Assembly: GCA_012523015.1 (NCBI GenBank)
Contig: JAAYJI010000085.1
Span: forward strand, 1 to 32,852
Length of the DNA stretch: 32,852 bases
Source: Candidatus Hydrogenedentota bacterium
Lineage (GTDB): Bacteria > Hydrogenedentota > Hydrogenedentia > Hydrogenedentales > CAITNO01
Reading direction: 5' to 3'
The notes beneath the pieces were generated by a model, which worked only from the letters and a program-made list of their open reading frames with translations, was not told where the DNA came from and did no database searches. Position 1 is the first letter of the stretch, and each line of letters begins with the position of its first letter. A program made the translations under genes and the position numbers. Of the stretch, positions 24,683-32,100 are shown in pieces.

Positions 24683-25414
24683 TTAAAACGCTTCATCTTT
24701 ACGTAAAAAACGCCACTTCCCGTAAGGAAGGGACGACAACAGAATCTTGCCAATGCGCACCCGCTTCAAATGAACCACCTCCAGACCGACGAGGGCGCAC
24801 ATGCGCCGAATCTGGCGCTTCCGCCCTTCCCACAAAATAAATTGCAAGCGCTGTCCAGACAAAGGGGTGACCTGTGCAGGCTTCAGTATCTTGTTGTCCA
24901 AAGAAAGACCATGGTTTAACAGAGACAGCGCTTCATCGGTAATCCGCCCTTTCACACGTACCAGATATTCTTTGTCGATCTTGTTGTTGCTGCCGATGAG
25001 GCTTCGCGCAATACGCCCGTCTTGGGTCAACACCAAGAGACCTTGCGAATCACTATCGAGTCGGCCCGCCGGCGCAAGCCCCCTGAAAGGCGGACGGGGA
25101 GCACGCTCCGAATCCCGGTCTCCGCCCCATAAATTGCCCTGCGTAATGAGTTGCACCGCAGGCACACAGCCGGGCTCAGGCTGCCCCGAAACATAGCCCA
25201 CAGGCTTATTCAAGAGTACCGTGATTTTTTCCGCCAAGGCAGAGACAGCCCGTTCATCCAACCGGATATGGGCATCAGGGGCTACGCGGGTCGCACATAC
25301 ATCCACACAAACGCCGTCCACATAGACCCAGCCCTGTTCGATAAACGATTCGGCTTCACGGCGCGAACAGATACCCCGTGATGCCATCAATTTTGCTATG
25401 CGTACCGCTTCCAT
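24683..25414 (-). CDS. RNA pseudouridine synthase, RsuA/RluB/RluF family (RluF-like)
   Basis: The 243-residue protein has an N-terminal S4 RNA-binding domain (about 3-50, [21 protein letters not shown]) and the catalytic domain with the motif [15 protein letters not shown], in which Asp120 is the nucleophilic aspartate. Later motifs [10 protein letters not shown] and [23 protein letters not shown] are typical of the family. The Ser in place of Thr after the catalytic Asp (DSQGL) and the overall pattern resemble RluF, which modifies U2604 of 23S rRNA, though RluB-like activity (U2605) cannot be excluded. It appears to be a housekeeping gene with no functional tie to its neighbours. Confidence 0.9.
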   Translation of the reverse strand: MEAVRIAKLMASRGICSRREAESFIEQGWVYVDGVCVDVCATRVAPDAHIRLDERAVSALAEKITVLLNKPVGYVSGQPEPGCVPAVQLITQGNLWGGDRDSERAPRPPFRGLAPAGRLDSDSQGLLVLTQDGRIARSLIGSNNKIDKEYLVRVKGRITDEALSLLNHGLSLDNKILKPAQVTPLSGQRLQFILWEGRKRQIRRMCALVGLEVVHLKRVRIGKILLSSLPYGKWRFLRKDEAF

Positions 25415-25511
25415 AGCCTCTATTATGCCTTATGCCTTCCGAGCCGACAAAAGAAGCGCCCCCGCACCGCCGCCGCGCCCCTGCCGCGCCCCTGCCTCGA
25501 CCCGAAGCCCA

Positions 25512-26462
25512 TCAGACAGATGCTTTTTCCGGTAACCGGTCCCCTGCCGCATCATGGCGCTGCCACCATGCCGCAAGGAGGCTCGCCGTAAGGATGCAAA
25601 CAAACACAAAGATCGCCGCAGGAACAGCAGATTTTTTTTCCAGATGATTGAGCGCAAGCACTACGCCAAGCCCGGCGTTTTGCATACCAATCTCAATGGC
25701 GAGGGTTCGCCGCCGTTGTTGATTCATGCGGAACAACATGCCCACACCATAGCCGCCGACCATGCCGTATACATTCAGGATCAGACAGGCTGCCAACACC
25801 ACCACCGTCATAGACGCGAGATAATCACGGTTCATAGCAATGACCATGCTGCAGATAAAGACGATGAAGGTGGCGGAAATGGCAGGGAAGACCGGCAGGA
25901 TCCGCTCAATCGTGCCCTTAAATTTGTATTTGACCCACAAGCCCAACAAGAGCGGCGCCACCACCGTTTTAATCACGCTCAGGAACATGGCAAGAAAAGA
26001 GACATCCATCCGCGCGCCCGCAAGGAGCAGCGTCAAGCCCGGCGTGAGGATGGGACAGAGCAGCGTCGAAACCGTCGTGAGAGATACGGAATAGGCGACA
26101 TCCGCCTTCGCGATATAACTCATCACATTGCTCGCCATAGCGCCGGGCGCAGCGCCTGTTAATACGAGCCCCACAACCAGCGCATCGGGAAGATGGAGCA
26201 GCCTCCCTACCCCGTACGCGCCCAAGGGCATGATCATAAATTGGGCGGCACTGCCCACCACCACGGGCCACGGCGCCTGCACAATACGTTTAAAATCTTC
26301 AAGCTCAAGCGCCGCACCAATGCCGAACACGGTCAGCGCGAAAAAGGAATTCATCCCCGGCTGCAACACCAAAAAAGGTGCGGGGAAAAGATAGGCTAAG
26401 ATACCGAATGAGACCACCCATACGGTGAAATAGCGCGTATACCACGCCAAAATCTGTTTCAT
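25512..26462 (-). CDS. Bile acid:sodium symporter (BASS) family transporter
   Basis: The 316-residue inner-membrane protein has nine to ten hydrophobic segments and the BASS-family core: GIGAALELEDFKRIVQAP, then GLVLTGAAPGAMASNVMSYIAKADVAYSVSLTTVSTLLCPILTP, which contains the discontinuous helix forming the sodium and substrate site, and a second such helix near EIGMQNAGLGVVLA. Bacterial BASS proteins import organic anions with sodium; known substrates of the superfamily include bile acids, pyruvate, pantoate and 2-keto acids. The substrate here is unknown, but an organic acid would suit the uronate and polyol theme of the neighbourhood. A GGCGG-type box precedes the ATG. Confidence 0.9.
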   Translation of the reverse strand: MKQILAWYTRYFTVWVVSFGILAYLFPAPFLVLQPGMNSFFALTVFGIGAALELEDFKRIVQAPWPVVVGSAAQFMIMPLGAYGVGRLLHLPDALVVGLVLTGAAPGAMASNVMSYIAKADVAYSVSLTTVSTLLCPILTPGLTLLLAGARMDVSFLAMFLSVIKTVVAPLLLGLWVKYKFKGTIERILPVFPAISATFIVFICSMVIAMNRDYLASMTVVVLAACLILNVYGMVGGYGVGMLFRMNQQRRRTLAIEIGMQNAGLGVVLALNHLEKKSAVPAAIFVFVCILTASLLAAWWQRHDAAGDRLPEKASV

Positions 26463-26606
26463 CGTGTCCGCCTTTATTTGCCTGATGCAGCGCGAAGTAA
26501 AGGGATAAGACCGCGTCGGGTCTCATGCCAAGCTGCCCATGCCGCACGCTGCACACAAGACGGCATCAGCCTAAGTTTTAAAGTGTACCACTATTGCTAT
26601 TTCAGG

Positions 26607-26643
26607 CAAAAAAAAGCGGCGCAAGTCCTCACCCTTGCGCCGC
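26607..26643 (-). terminator. Rho-independent terminator of the capsid module
   Basis: A perfect 10-bp GC-rich stem (GCGGCGCAAG at 26616-26625 and its complement at 26634-26643) with an 8-base loop is followed on the minus strand by eight or more T residues. It lies 23 bases after the stop of the last module gene at 26667. Confidence 0.92.
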
Positions 26644-26666
26644 ACCCATTCACCCCAAACCGGAGA

Positions 26667-27029
26667 TTAAGCTTGCTTCAGTTTTTTGACAATACGACCC
26701 GTCCACAGATCGATAAAGTCGTTCCCCAGCGTCTCCACCAAATCCACTCCCCGCCGGCGGGCAATATCAACCGCCCGATCCCGCGCCTGTTTCCGCGCCT
26801 CTTCCTGCTCCCCGGCACTGAGCCGACCCGAAGGATCCTGCTCTTTTAACGCCCGCACGTATTCACGATAGGTCGCGTCCACCGCCGCCTCCAAGGCTTC
26901 CAGCGCATCATTGACTTTACGCTGCCGCATCCCGCGCATCCATTCATGGCTCTTCAATAAGGTCCACAGTGCGCCCACGATGGAAGCAACACAAGCGAGC
27001 ACTGCCTCAGAATGTAATAGACTCATCAT
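26667..27029 (-). CDS. Holin-like small membrane protein (phage LLH-type)
   Basis: The ATG at 27029 has GGAGG nine bases upstream; the frame continues three codons further to a TTG that overlaps the spacing region. The 120-residue product has one N-terminal membrane helix (about residues 7-26, EAVLACVASIVGALWTLL) followed by a long charged, probably coiled-coil, cytosolic part (VNDALEALEAAVDATYREY, ARKQARDRAVDIARRRG). This is the layout of LLH-type phage holins and related small lysis proteins. It is the last gene of the module, 17 bases after the M15 endolysin gene, as expected for a lysis pair. Pore formation is inferred from layout only. Confidence 0.7.
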   Translation of the reverse strand: MMSLLHSEAVLACVASIVGALWTLLKSHEWMRGMRQRKVNDALEALEAAVDATYREYVRALKEQDPSGRLSAGEQEEARKQARDRAVDIARRRGVDLVETLGNDFIDLWTGRIVKKLKQA

Positions 27030-27046
27030 TGATATCAACCTCCTTT

Positions 27047-27511
27047 CTATTGTTGACCGCGGAAACGATTGTCCACATGGACATGACCGTCTGCATAATC
27101 GTCCTTGACCCAGTCAAAATAACGACGGCAGATTTTCCCCACCGTTTTTTGCGCAACAACACGACCCGTTTCCGCCTCCTTTGCGATAAGATCGACTGCG
27201 ATACCGCCGAAGCGGTTGAGGTGGTAGGATCCACGGGACACCAGTCCCCCATCTTCCGTCCACCCCAGCTGTTTCGCGAGCCGCTCATTATCCTGCTCCG
27301 TCCTCACTGCGCTCGTGATAATCACGTAGACAGTCTTACCATAGTAAGCGCCCAGATCACGCCGCGTCCGTTCGAGGCCCTCCAAAAGTGTGGGATGGAC
27401 CATCGCCAGCCCTTCGGCATTTTCAAATTCACGCAACTTAAAGTTCCCGTACAACACGCCGTCCACCTTCGTATGCAAGACTACATTGTTTCGGTTTTTC
27501 ACTACTGCCAT
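27047..27511 (-). CDS. M15-family peptidoglycan peptidase (endolysin)
   Basis: The 154-residue protein shows the zinc site of M15-type D-Ala-D-Ala or L-Ala-D-Glu peptidases: SYHLNRFGGIAVDL with His97 and Asp107, and GHVHVD with His145 as third ligand. The preceding VIITSAVRTEQDNERLA matches the family's S-x-x-R-T/S region. Stand-alone single-domain M15 enzymes of this size are common phage endolysins that cut the peptide stems of peptidoglycan. No signal peptide is present, so release would depend on a holin, and a holin-like gene follows directly. GGAGAGGA precedes the ATG. Confidence 0.87.
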   Translation of the reverse strand: MAVVKNRNNVVLHTKVDGVLYGNFKLREFENAEGLAMVHPTLLEGLERTRRDLGAYYGKTVYVIITSAVRTEQDNERLAKQLGWTEDGGLVSRGSYHLNRFGGIAVDLIAKEAETGRVVAQKTVGKICRRYFDWVKDDYADGHVHVDNRFRGQQ

Positions 27512-27571
27512 GATCCATCCTCTCCTTTCCCCACTTGTTTCTGCAGCTTCATCCCCGGTCTACCCGGCTTA

Positions 27572-28615
27572 TCAGGACGCATTCGACAACACCACGCGGG
27601 CATGCTCATAAAGAATCGCAAAGTCCGTGATCACCGTCAGGTAAGCACGATCCCATTGCTGGTGGATGATCTTGTCATTCTCAAGAAGCAAATCTTGTTC
27701 CGTCAACTTCTGTACGGCATAATTCGCGTCCAAGATCGTGATGCGATCTTCAGGCTGATCGGGCATGGGCACCACTTTCATGCCCAGCGGCGTGGGCAGC
27801 GCACCCGTCCTCGCAAAATCAAAGAGCATGGCATTGGACATCTCTTCCATCGTCAGCAGCGCCACAGAGGCTTGCGGCCCCGTCAACACGTGGGTAGGCG
27901 TGAAATGATTGCTCAAAGCCAACTGTAAATAGCCGATGACCAGATCCCGGTAGCACCAAGATCCCGACTCTTCGCTGTCCATAATCGCCGGCGCAGTAGC
28001 GCCCGAGCTGTCACCGAAAGCGAGGACATGGGCAAGCCGCGCATCAAGATTACGTCCAAGCCGCTCGCCCATACGACGCAAATGAATGCGTAGCAAATCG
28101 ACGGACATGCGGCGGATGACCTCATAGGAGGCAATGACGCCGCGCCCTTTTTTGTCCACGCGCACCACGCGGTCGCCGTAGCGTATGGTCGATTCGGGAA
28201 TGGCAGCGCCTTCCGCCACGGGGCGCAGCGCCTCCTCTTCCTCCTCCTCATTCACATAGGGCATGTCGTAAACGGCGCCGTTGATCCGTTCATCCCGCGC
28301 GATCAGCGACGGGTAAGCGGGTTTATGGCGCATACCGGAGAGCACCGCATCCCGCACCACCTCGGGGAAAAGCCACTTCGCAGAAGGATCGCTGTGGAAG
28401 AAGCGTTCCACTGTGATCCGTTTCAAATCAATGCCGAACTCAGCGGCGCAATAATCTTCCAAAGATGTATCCAAAGCCCTGAAATACTGACCGTGCGTCA
28501 AATCCAGCTCAGACAGCTTCTCATACAATTCCCGGCCCCGCAACGCGCGCAGTTGTTCCGGCGTACGGCTCAAAAATACAACCTGTTCCTTCACTAAATC
28601 ATCCCGTTGACTCAT
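27572..28615 (-). CDS. Phage major capsid protein (HK97-fold type)
   Basis: The 347-residue protein follows a protease and a decoration-like gene, as major capsid genes do. The N-terminal about 100 residues are helical and charged (LVKEQVVFLSRTPEQLRALRG), acceptable for a scaffold-like or delta region. The core has VIASYEVIRRMSVDLLRIHLRRMGERLGRNLDARLAHVLAFGDSS, characteristic of the long spine helix and following region of HK97-fold capsids. THVLTGPQASVALLTMEEM and LGMKVVPMPDQPEDRITILDANYAVQKLTEQDLLLE follow, as in the A-domain and P-domain strands. An acidic run EEEEEE sits near residue 119. AAGGAG precedes the start. Encapsulin-like shells share this fold, but the portal and protease neighbours favour a phage-type capsid. 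Confidence 0.85.
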   Translation of the reverse strand: MSQRDDLVKEQVVFLSRTPEQLRALRGRELYEKLSELDLTHGQYFRALDTSLEDYCAAEFGIDLKRITVERFFHSDPSAKWLFPEVVRDAVLSGMRHKPAYPSLIARDERINGAVYDMPYVNEEEEEEALRPVAEGAAIPESTIRYGDRVVRVDKKGRGVIASYEVIRRMSVDLLRIHLRRMGERLGRNLDARLAHVLAFGDSSGATAPAIMDSEESGSWCYRDLVIGYLQLALSNHFTPTHVLTGPQASVALLTMEEMSNAMLFDFARTGALPTPLGMKVVPMPDQPEDRITILDANYAVQKLTEQDLLLENDKIIHQQWDRAYLTVITDFAILYEHARVVLSNAS

Positions 28616-28642
28616 TTCTTGTCTCCTTATCTTTCTTGTTGA

Positions 28643-29023
28643 TTACAGAAGTACTTCCACCGTAGTTGACGCAGCGTTCACCTGAACCACCATCCCTCGC
28701 GCCGTCGCCTCCTCGGAAAGCTCCACTTTCCCCGCCTCTTCCGAAGGGATCACACCCGAAACACCGTCTACCTCCGGAGCGCTGCCCGAATAGGGAAAGC
28801 TGCAGATGCCGCGCACACGGATGGGCACCAAGGTACCCGTCCGGTCGCAGTCCACCATCACTTCTCCAAAAACGATATCGCCCTCTTCAAACACATTGCT
28901 CACTTCATAGTCACTCGTGAGTTTGACCGCCTCGCCCGCGCGCAGCGCCACCGTTCCCGACGGCTGCGTACGACAACTAACGATCAAGCTGCTGATTGGT
29001 CCACCAAAGCCTTCATTCGTCAT
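28643..29023 (-). CDS. Capsid decoration-like protein (DUF2190-like)
   Basis: The ATG at 29023 has AAAGGAG seven bases upstream, so the seven codons before it are excluded. The 126-residue product is predicted mostly beta-stranded (SNVFEEGDIVFGEVMVDC, GTLVPIRVRGICSFPYSG, MVVQVNAASTTVEVLL). Its size and position directly before the major capsid gene suit head decoration or cement proteins such as the DUF2190 family. The similarity is of layout rather than of strong motifs, so another small head protein is possible. It lies 27 bases before the capsid gene. Confidence 0.65.
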   Translation of the reverse strand: MTNEGFGGPISSLIVSCRTQPSGTVALRAGEAVKLTSDYEVSNVFEEGDIVFGEVMVDCDRTGTLVPIRVRGICSFPYSGSAPEVDGVSGVIPSEEAGKVELSEEATARGMVVQVNAASTTVEVLL

Positions 29024-29089
29024 CTCAATCTCCTTTCTGAACATCTTGTTCTTTGCCCGACCAAGGGCACTTGCTCACACCACAACCAC

Positions 29090-29791
29090 TCAATGCTTCT
29101 CTCCCACGATGCGCCGGATCCGGCTCCTGCGCTCCTCTTCCCCGTCCACATCCAAAGGCTCAGGCCGAGACACAGGCTCCGGCGGCAGCTGCCGGTCGTA
29201 GCGCGTCTCCACCTTCGCGAGGCGCTCGTCGATCTCGCACAAGGTCATCCCCTCCAGCAGCCGACGCCAGCCCGTCTCATCAAAATCGTCGCCGTCCAGC
29301 GTGCGGCTCAACCCGCAAAAGCGCAGGATCGACCGTGACCGCGCCCGCAGCCCATCCTCCACCAGCGCCGACAAAGACGCCCGCTCCTTGCCGTGCTCCT
29401 GAAGCGTCGAAGCGAGGGCGCGCATTTCCTCCACACCGGGGCTGGAACAGCGTTTTAACGAAAGCTCAACCGTTCCCGACGGACTCATCAACAAGAGGGA
29501 ACAGTCCCGGTCGCTGCGCTGCTGCCACGCATAGACGCCTTCGTTTTCTCGGCGCGTGTCGCCGTCCTCGCTGAGCCACTTCAGTGGATGGGGCATTTTC
29601 TCCGTCGCCCAACAGCCCGCTTCCAAGGTCTCACCTGCAATGCGCCATCCCGTCAAGTGATCGCCCTGCTCTAAGCGCAGATCGAAATGGGGCCCGTCCC
29701 CGTCGTGATGGCGCTGCAAGACAAAGCGTCCCGCCTCCTTCGCAGGCGCCGGATCCTGCACTTCTCGAATTGCCGTAATTTCCCAATACAT
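29090..29791 (-). CDS. LigD 3'-phosphoesterase-domain protein within the capsid module
   Basis: The N-terminal part (about 20-112) of this 233-residue protein matches the LigD_N 3'-phosphoesterase (PE) domain. FVLQRHHDGDGPHFDLRLE contains His28, His35, Asp37 and Arg39, and MPHPLKW contains His68. These reproduce the order and approximate spacing of the manganese-binding and catalytic His/His/Asp/Arg/His set described for Pseudomonas LigD (His42, His48, Asp50, Arg52, His84). GWRIAGETL takes the place of the family's SWAVPKGP. PE domains trim 3'-phosphates and 3'-ribonucleotides from DNA ends during end joining. No polymerase or ligase domain and no ku gene is present. The C-terminal half is helical and charged, unrecognised, and may tether it to the particle. 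A GAGGAGA box precedes the ATG. It sits between the XhlA-like and decoration genes, an unusual location for this domain. Confidence 0.75.
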   Translation of the reverse strand: MYWEITAIREVQDPAPAKEAGRFVLQRHHDGDGPHFDLRLEQGDHLTGWRIAGETLEAGCWATEKMPHPLKWLSEDGDTRRENEGVYAWQQRSDRDCSLLLMSPSGTVELSLKRCSSPGVEEMRALASTLQEHGKERASLSALVEDGLRARSRSILRFCGLSRTLDGDDFDETGWRRLLEGMTLCEIDERLAKVETRYDRQLPPEPVSRPEPLDVDGEEERRSRIRRIVGEKH

Positions 29792-29874
29792 CTTCGTTCT
29801 CCTCTATCGTTGCGGCTTATCCAATACAGGGCATCCGTACCCTGTCTTAAATACTCCTTTGTCCCGTCACACCT

Positions 29875-30072
29875 TCAGCCGATGAGCTGGCGCGCAAGGG
29901 TGATGACCATGCCCGCCAGATTGGCAATCAATATGGTCGTGCCCCGGCTCAGCGTAGCCTCCAAACGGCCCATGCGCTCCTTCAACTCCCGTACCGATTC
30001 CGAGAGGGCGCGGAACTCCACTTCCGCCGCACGCTCAAAAGCGCAGCGGCTGCTGCATTCTTTCTTGTCCAT
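29875..30072 (-). CDS. Small XhlA/holin-accessory-like membrane peptide
   Basis: GGAGG eight bases before the ATG at 30072 marks the start; the frame is open upstream only into unrelated sequence that overlaps the protease gene. The 65-residue product has a Cys-containing N-terminus, a heptad-rich helix (ALSESVRELKERMGRLEATLSRG) and one C-terminal membrane helix (TILIANLAGMVITLARQL). Coiled coil followed by a single membrane helix is the layout of XhlA-type phage lysis accessory proteins and some holins. It lies between the protease and the LigD-domain gene, away from the endolysin. A structural role cannot be excluded. Confidence 0.65.
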   Translation of the reverse strand: MDKKECSSRCAFERAAEVEFRALSESVRELKERMGRLEATLSRGTTILIANLAGMVITLARQLIG

Positions 30073-30098
30073 CCCTTGATCCTCCTTGTCTTTCACGA

Positions 30099-30797
30099 TT
30101 ATTCTAGCGCCCACGTCGTACCGGTCACGGTGATGGGCTGATGATAGGCTTCCCGAGCGGCGCATAACGCTTCCATGGGCTCTAAAAGACCGGCGCCCTT
30201 TTGACCGCGCTCCTGCGCCACGAAGCGTGTCCCCTGCGAGCCCGCAGGCACCACCGAACCTTCCAACACCTCCAACACATCGCGCATAATGAAATGACAT
30301 TGTTTGTCGCCGTAGCTGCGCCCGGGAACATGAGAGCAGCGGCGCAAATCGCGTCCACACACGGAACATTCGGGCAGCCGAAAGGAAAAGGCGATAGACG
30401 TTTCCCGATAGACGCCCCCTTCAATGTTCAAAATAAAATCCTTGTTTTGTTCCGAACGGAGCACGTAGACTTCCGGGGGCACCGACAGATAATCTCCGTC
30501 ACGGTGCAGCCGAGAGCGGAAAAAGGTGCCCCGCGGCAGCGAGCCCGCCAAATCATGACGCTCCATCAGCGGCCGGCCCGGCGTCAAGCCATTAATCCGC
30601 TCCAGCTCCTTTTCCGGGAAGCGGCTGAAATGACGATCTACTTGGTTGTTGCACAGATCCATCGTGAATAACGCCACCTCCTCCGCCGTCAGCCTGCGCA
30701 GCGCGAAATGATTGACCGCTTTCATGGGGTCGTCTTTTCCCAACGCCGCCGGACGAACCTGTCCCCGCTGACTGAATACAAAGGCTTTCATTTCCAT
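30099..30797 (-). CDS. Phage prohead protease with Cys/His cluster
   Basis: The 232-residue protein resembles herpesvirus-type/HK97-like prohead proteases. PLMERHDLAGSLPRG supplies a candidate catalytic histidine (His81) and YRETSIAFSFR a candidate serine (Ser134), with a later VLEGSVVPAGSQGTRF strand typical of the family's third motif. Between them is CSVCGRDLRRCSHVPGRSY, a CxxC...CxH cluster (Cys145, Cys148, Cys154, His156) like the zinc-ribbon-type insert known in a subset of phage proteases. Such enzymes cleave scaffold and capsid N-termini during head maturation. The gene lies between portal and capsid, as expected. GGAGG precedes the ATG at 30797; a second ATG two codons later is equally usable. 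Confidence 0.8.
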   Translation of the reverse strand: MEMKAFVFSQRGQVRPAALGKDDPMKAVNHFALRRLTAEEVALFTMDLCNNQVDRHFSRFPEKELERINGLTPGRPLMERHDLAGSLPRGTFFRSRLHRDGDYLSVPPEVYVLRSEQNKDFILNIEGGVYRETSIAFSFRLPECSVCGRDLRRCSHVPGRSYGDKQCHFIMRDVLEVLEGSVVPAGSQGTRFVAQERGQKGAGLLEPMEALCAAREAYHQPITVTGTTWALE

Positions 30798-30849
30798 TCT
30801 TTAATCCTCCTCAATGTTAAAAACCACGAACACAAGCCCAACCCGACCC

Positions 30850-32100
30850 TTAAAAGCTTCGAGTCAGTTCTTTTGCTTCCTCAAGAGTGATGAGCCCACC
30901 GTCCAGCAAGCGCAAGGTGCTGTCAATTTCTTCCGACCGTGCGCGGGCCTCTTTCAAAATATCCACCGTTCGATTACTCTTCATCACAACCTCCGCCCGC
31001 GCATCCACACCATGCAGCGATAATTCAAGATTGAACAACCGTTCCAGCAGCTTCTTCACGCGCCGGTTCACCGTCTCAACCTGCCGATTTACCACTTCGA
31101 ATTGCGCGGTGCCGTAGGTTTCCGTGGAACCATAGTTACGCCCCATCAACACCGGCATCATGTGCATGCCTGTAATCATCTGTTCTTCCACCGCCTTCTG
31201 ATTGTCATAAAAGACCTGATGCTGTTGGTTGCCGTTTAAGACGGAGACCTCCACATTGTTGAAGGTGACCAGATTGCTGTTGGGGCGGGTGCTGCCCATA
31301 GAGGCACGGATTTGTGATAACTCATCGAGGACACGTTTTTCATAAGCCGCAGCCGTCTCCTGCGGACGAGGCTCGCCGGGGTTATATTGAACGTGCAGTT
31401 TGTTCCAGCCCGCGTTGTGCGTAGCTGACGCCATGTCGGTCAACAATTGCTGTTGGATACGCACCACGTCGGGCAAAGCGCGCAGCATACTCCGACCGTA
31501 GGGATTGGTACCGTCCCGATCCAGACCCATGTAGAACAGCAAATCTTTCGGCAGGCGGAGCGCCTCCTCTTCATGAAGTTGATAGGCTTCCAGGCCGCCC
31601 CCTTGATTACGAAAACGCAAGGTCCAGATGTCGACGGGCACGATATTATGCACCCTGCGCCGTGCCCGGCCCGGCACCACTTCGAGGGCTGCCGCGCCAA
31701 AGGTAAAGAGCGACGCGTAGAAGATATCGAGGAGCCCCGTTAATCCGCCGTCATGGGCGTTCACCCGCGATTCCAAGGCGTCCAAAATCGCTCTGCCCGA
31801 TTCGGCATCCTTGCCCGAAAGCCGCAGCGTGTATCCCGAGTGACACAAGCGCTTCCACGTCCATACGGCATCGGAGATATCCGGCACCGCGTCGCGCAAA
31901 ACACGATAAATGCGCAGCATCTCAAAGGGGGTACCGTTAGGCAGTGCAATAAAATGGTTGAGCGACGAAGGGCCGCCGCCCCATTCTTCGGGCCGAGAGA
32001 CGCTCTGCAGCAGCGCCGCTCCTTGTCCCATCTTTCTTTTCCCCGACCAAGGCCGAAAAAAACGTGCCGCCCACTTTTTTATCTTTGTCTCTTTTTTCAT
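30850..32100 (-). CDS. Phage portal protein
   Basis: The ATG at 32100 has GGAGG eight bases upstream; the open frame extends five codons to a TTG that overlaps that box. The 416-residue product has the portal architecture. A basic N-terminus is followed by a wing region with YRVLRDAVPDISDAVWTWKRL and LLDIFYASLFTFGAAALEVV. Next come DLLFYMGLDRDGTNPYGRSMLRAL, a short stem stretch IQQQLLTDMASATHNAGW, the crown-side helices EEQMITGMHMMPVLMGRNYG, and a Gln/Glu-rich C-terminal helix (VVNRQVETVNRRVKKLLERL). Portals form the dodecameric DNA channel at one capsid vertex and dock the terminase. No terminase gene lies upstream, where one would normally be. It is the first gene of the transcription unit. 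Confidence 0.85.
   Translation of the reverse strand: MKKETKIKKWAARFFRPWSGKRKMGQGAALLQSVSRPEEWGGGPSSLNHFIALPNGTPFEMLRIYRVLRDAVPDISDAVWTWKRLCHSGYTLRLSGKDAESGRAILDALESRVNAHDGGLTGLLDIFYASLFTFGAAALEVVPGRARRRVHNIVPVDIWTLRFRNQGGGLEAYQLHEEEALRLPKDLLFYMGLDRDGTNPYGRSMLRALPDVVRIQQQLLTDMASATHNAGWNKLHVQYNPGEPRPQETAAAYEKRVLDELSQIRASMGSTRPNSNLVTFNNVEVSVLNGNQQHQVFYDNQKAVEEQMITGMHMMPVLMGRNYGSTETYGTAQFEVVNRQVETVNRRVKKLLERLFNLELSLHGVDARAEVVMKSNRTVDILKEARARSEEIDSTLRLLDGGLITLEEAKELTRSF

Noticed and set aside
25554-26162. Plus-strand 202-codon open frame
   Set aside because: It is antisense to the BASS transporter; the His/Arg-rich product is typical of reverse-frame translation of a membrane protein.
26969-27928. 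Plus-strand 319-codon open frame
   Set aside because: It lies antisense to the M15 endolysin and capsid genes, which have clear motifs and ribosome binding sites; its product shows no family signature.
27572-28615. Encapsulin nanocompartment
   Set aside because: The shell gene has portal, protease and decoration-like neighbours, which encapsulin systems lack; a phage-type capsid fits better.
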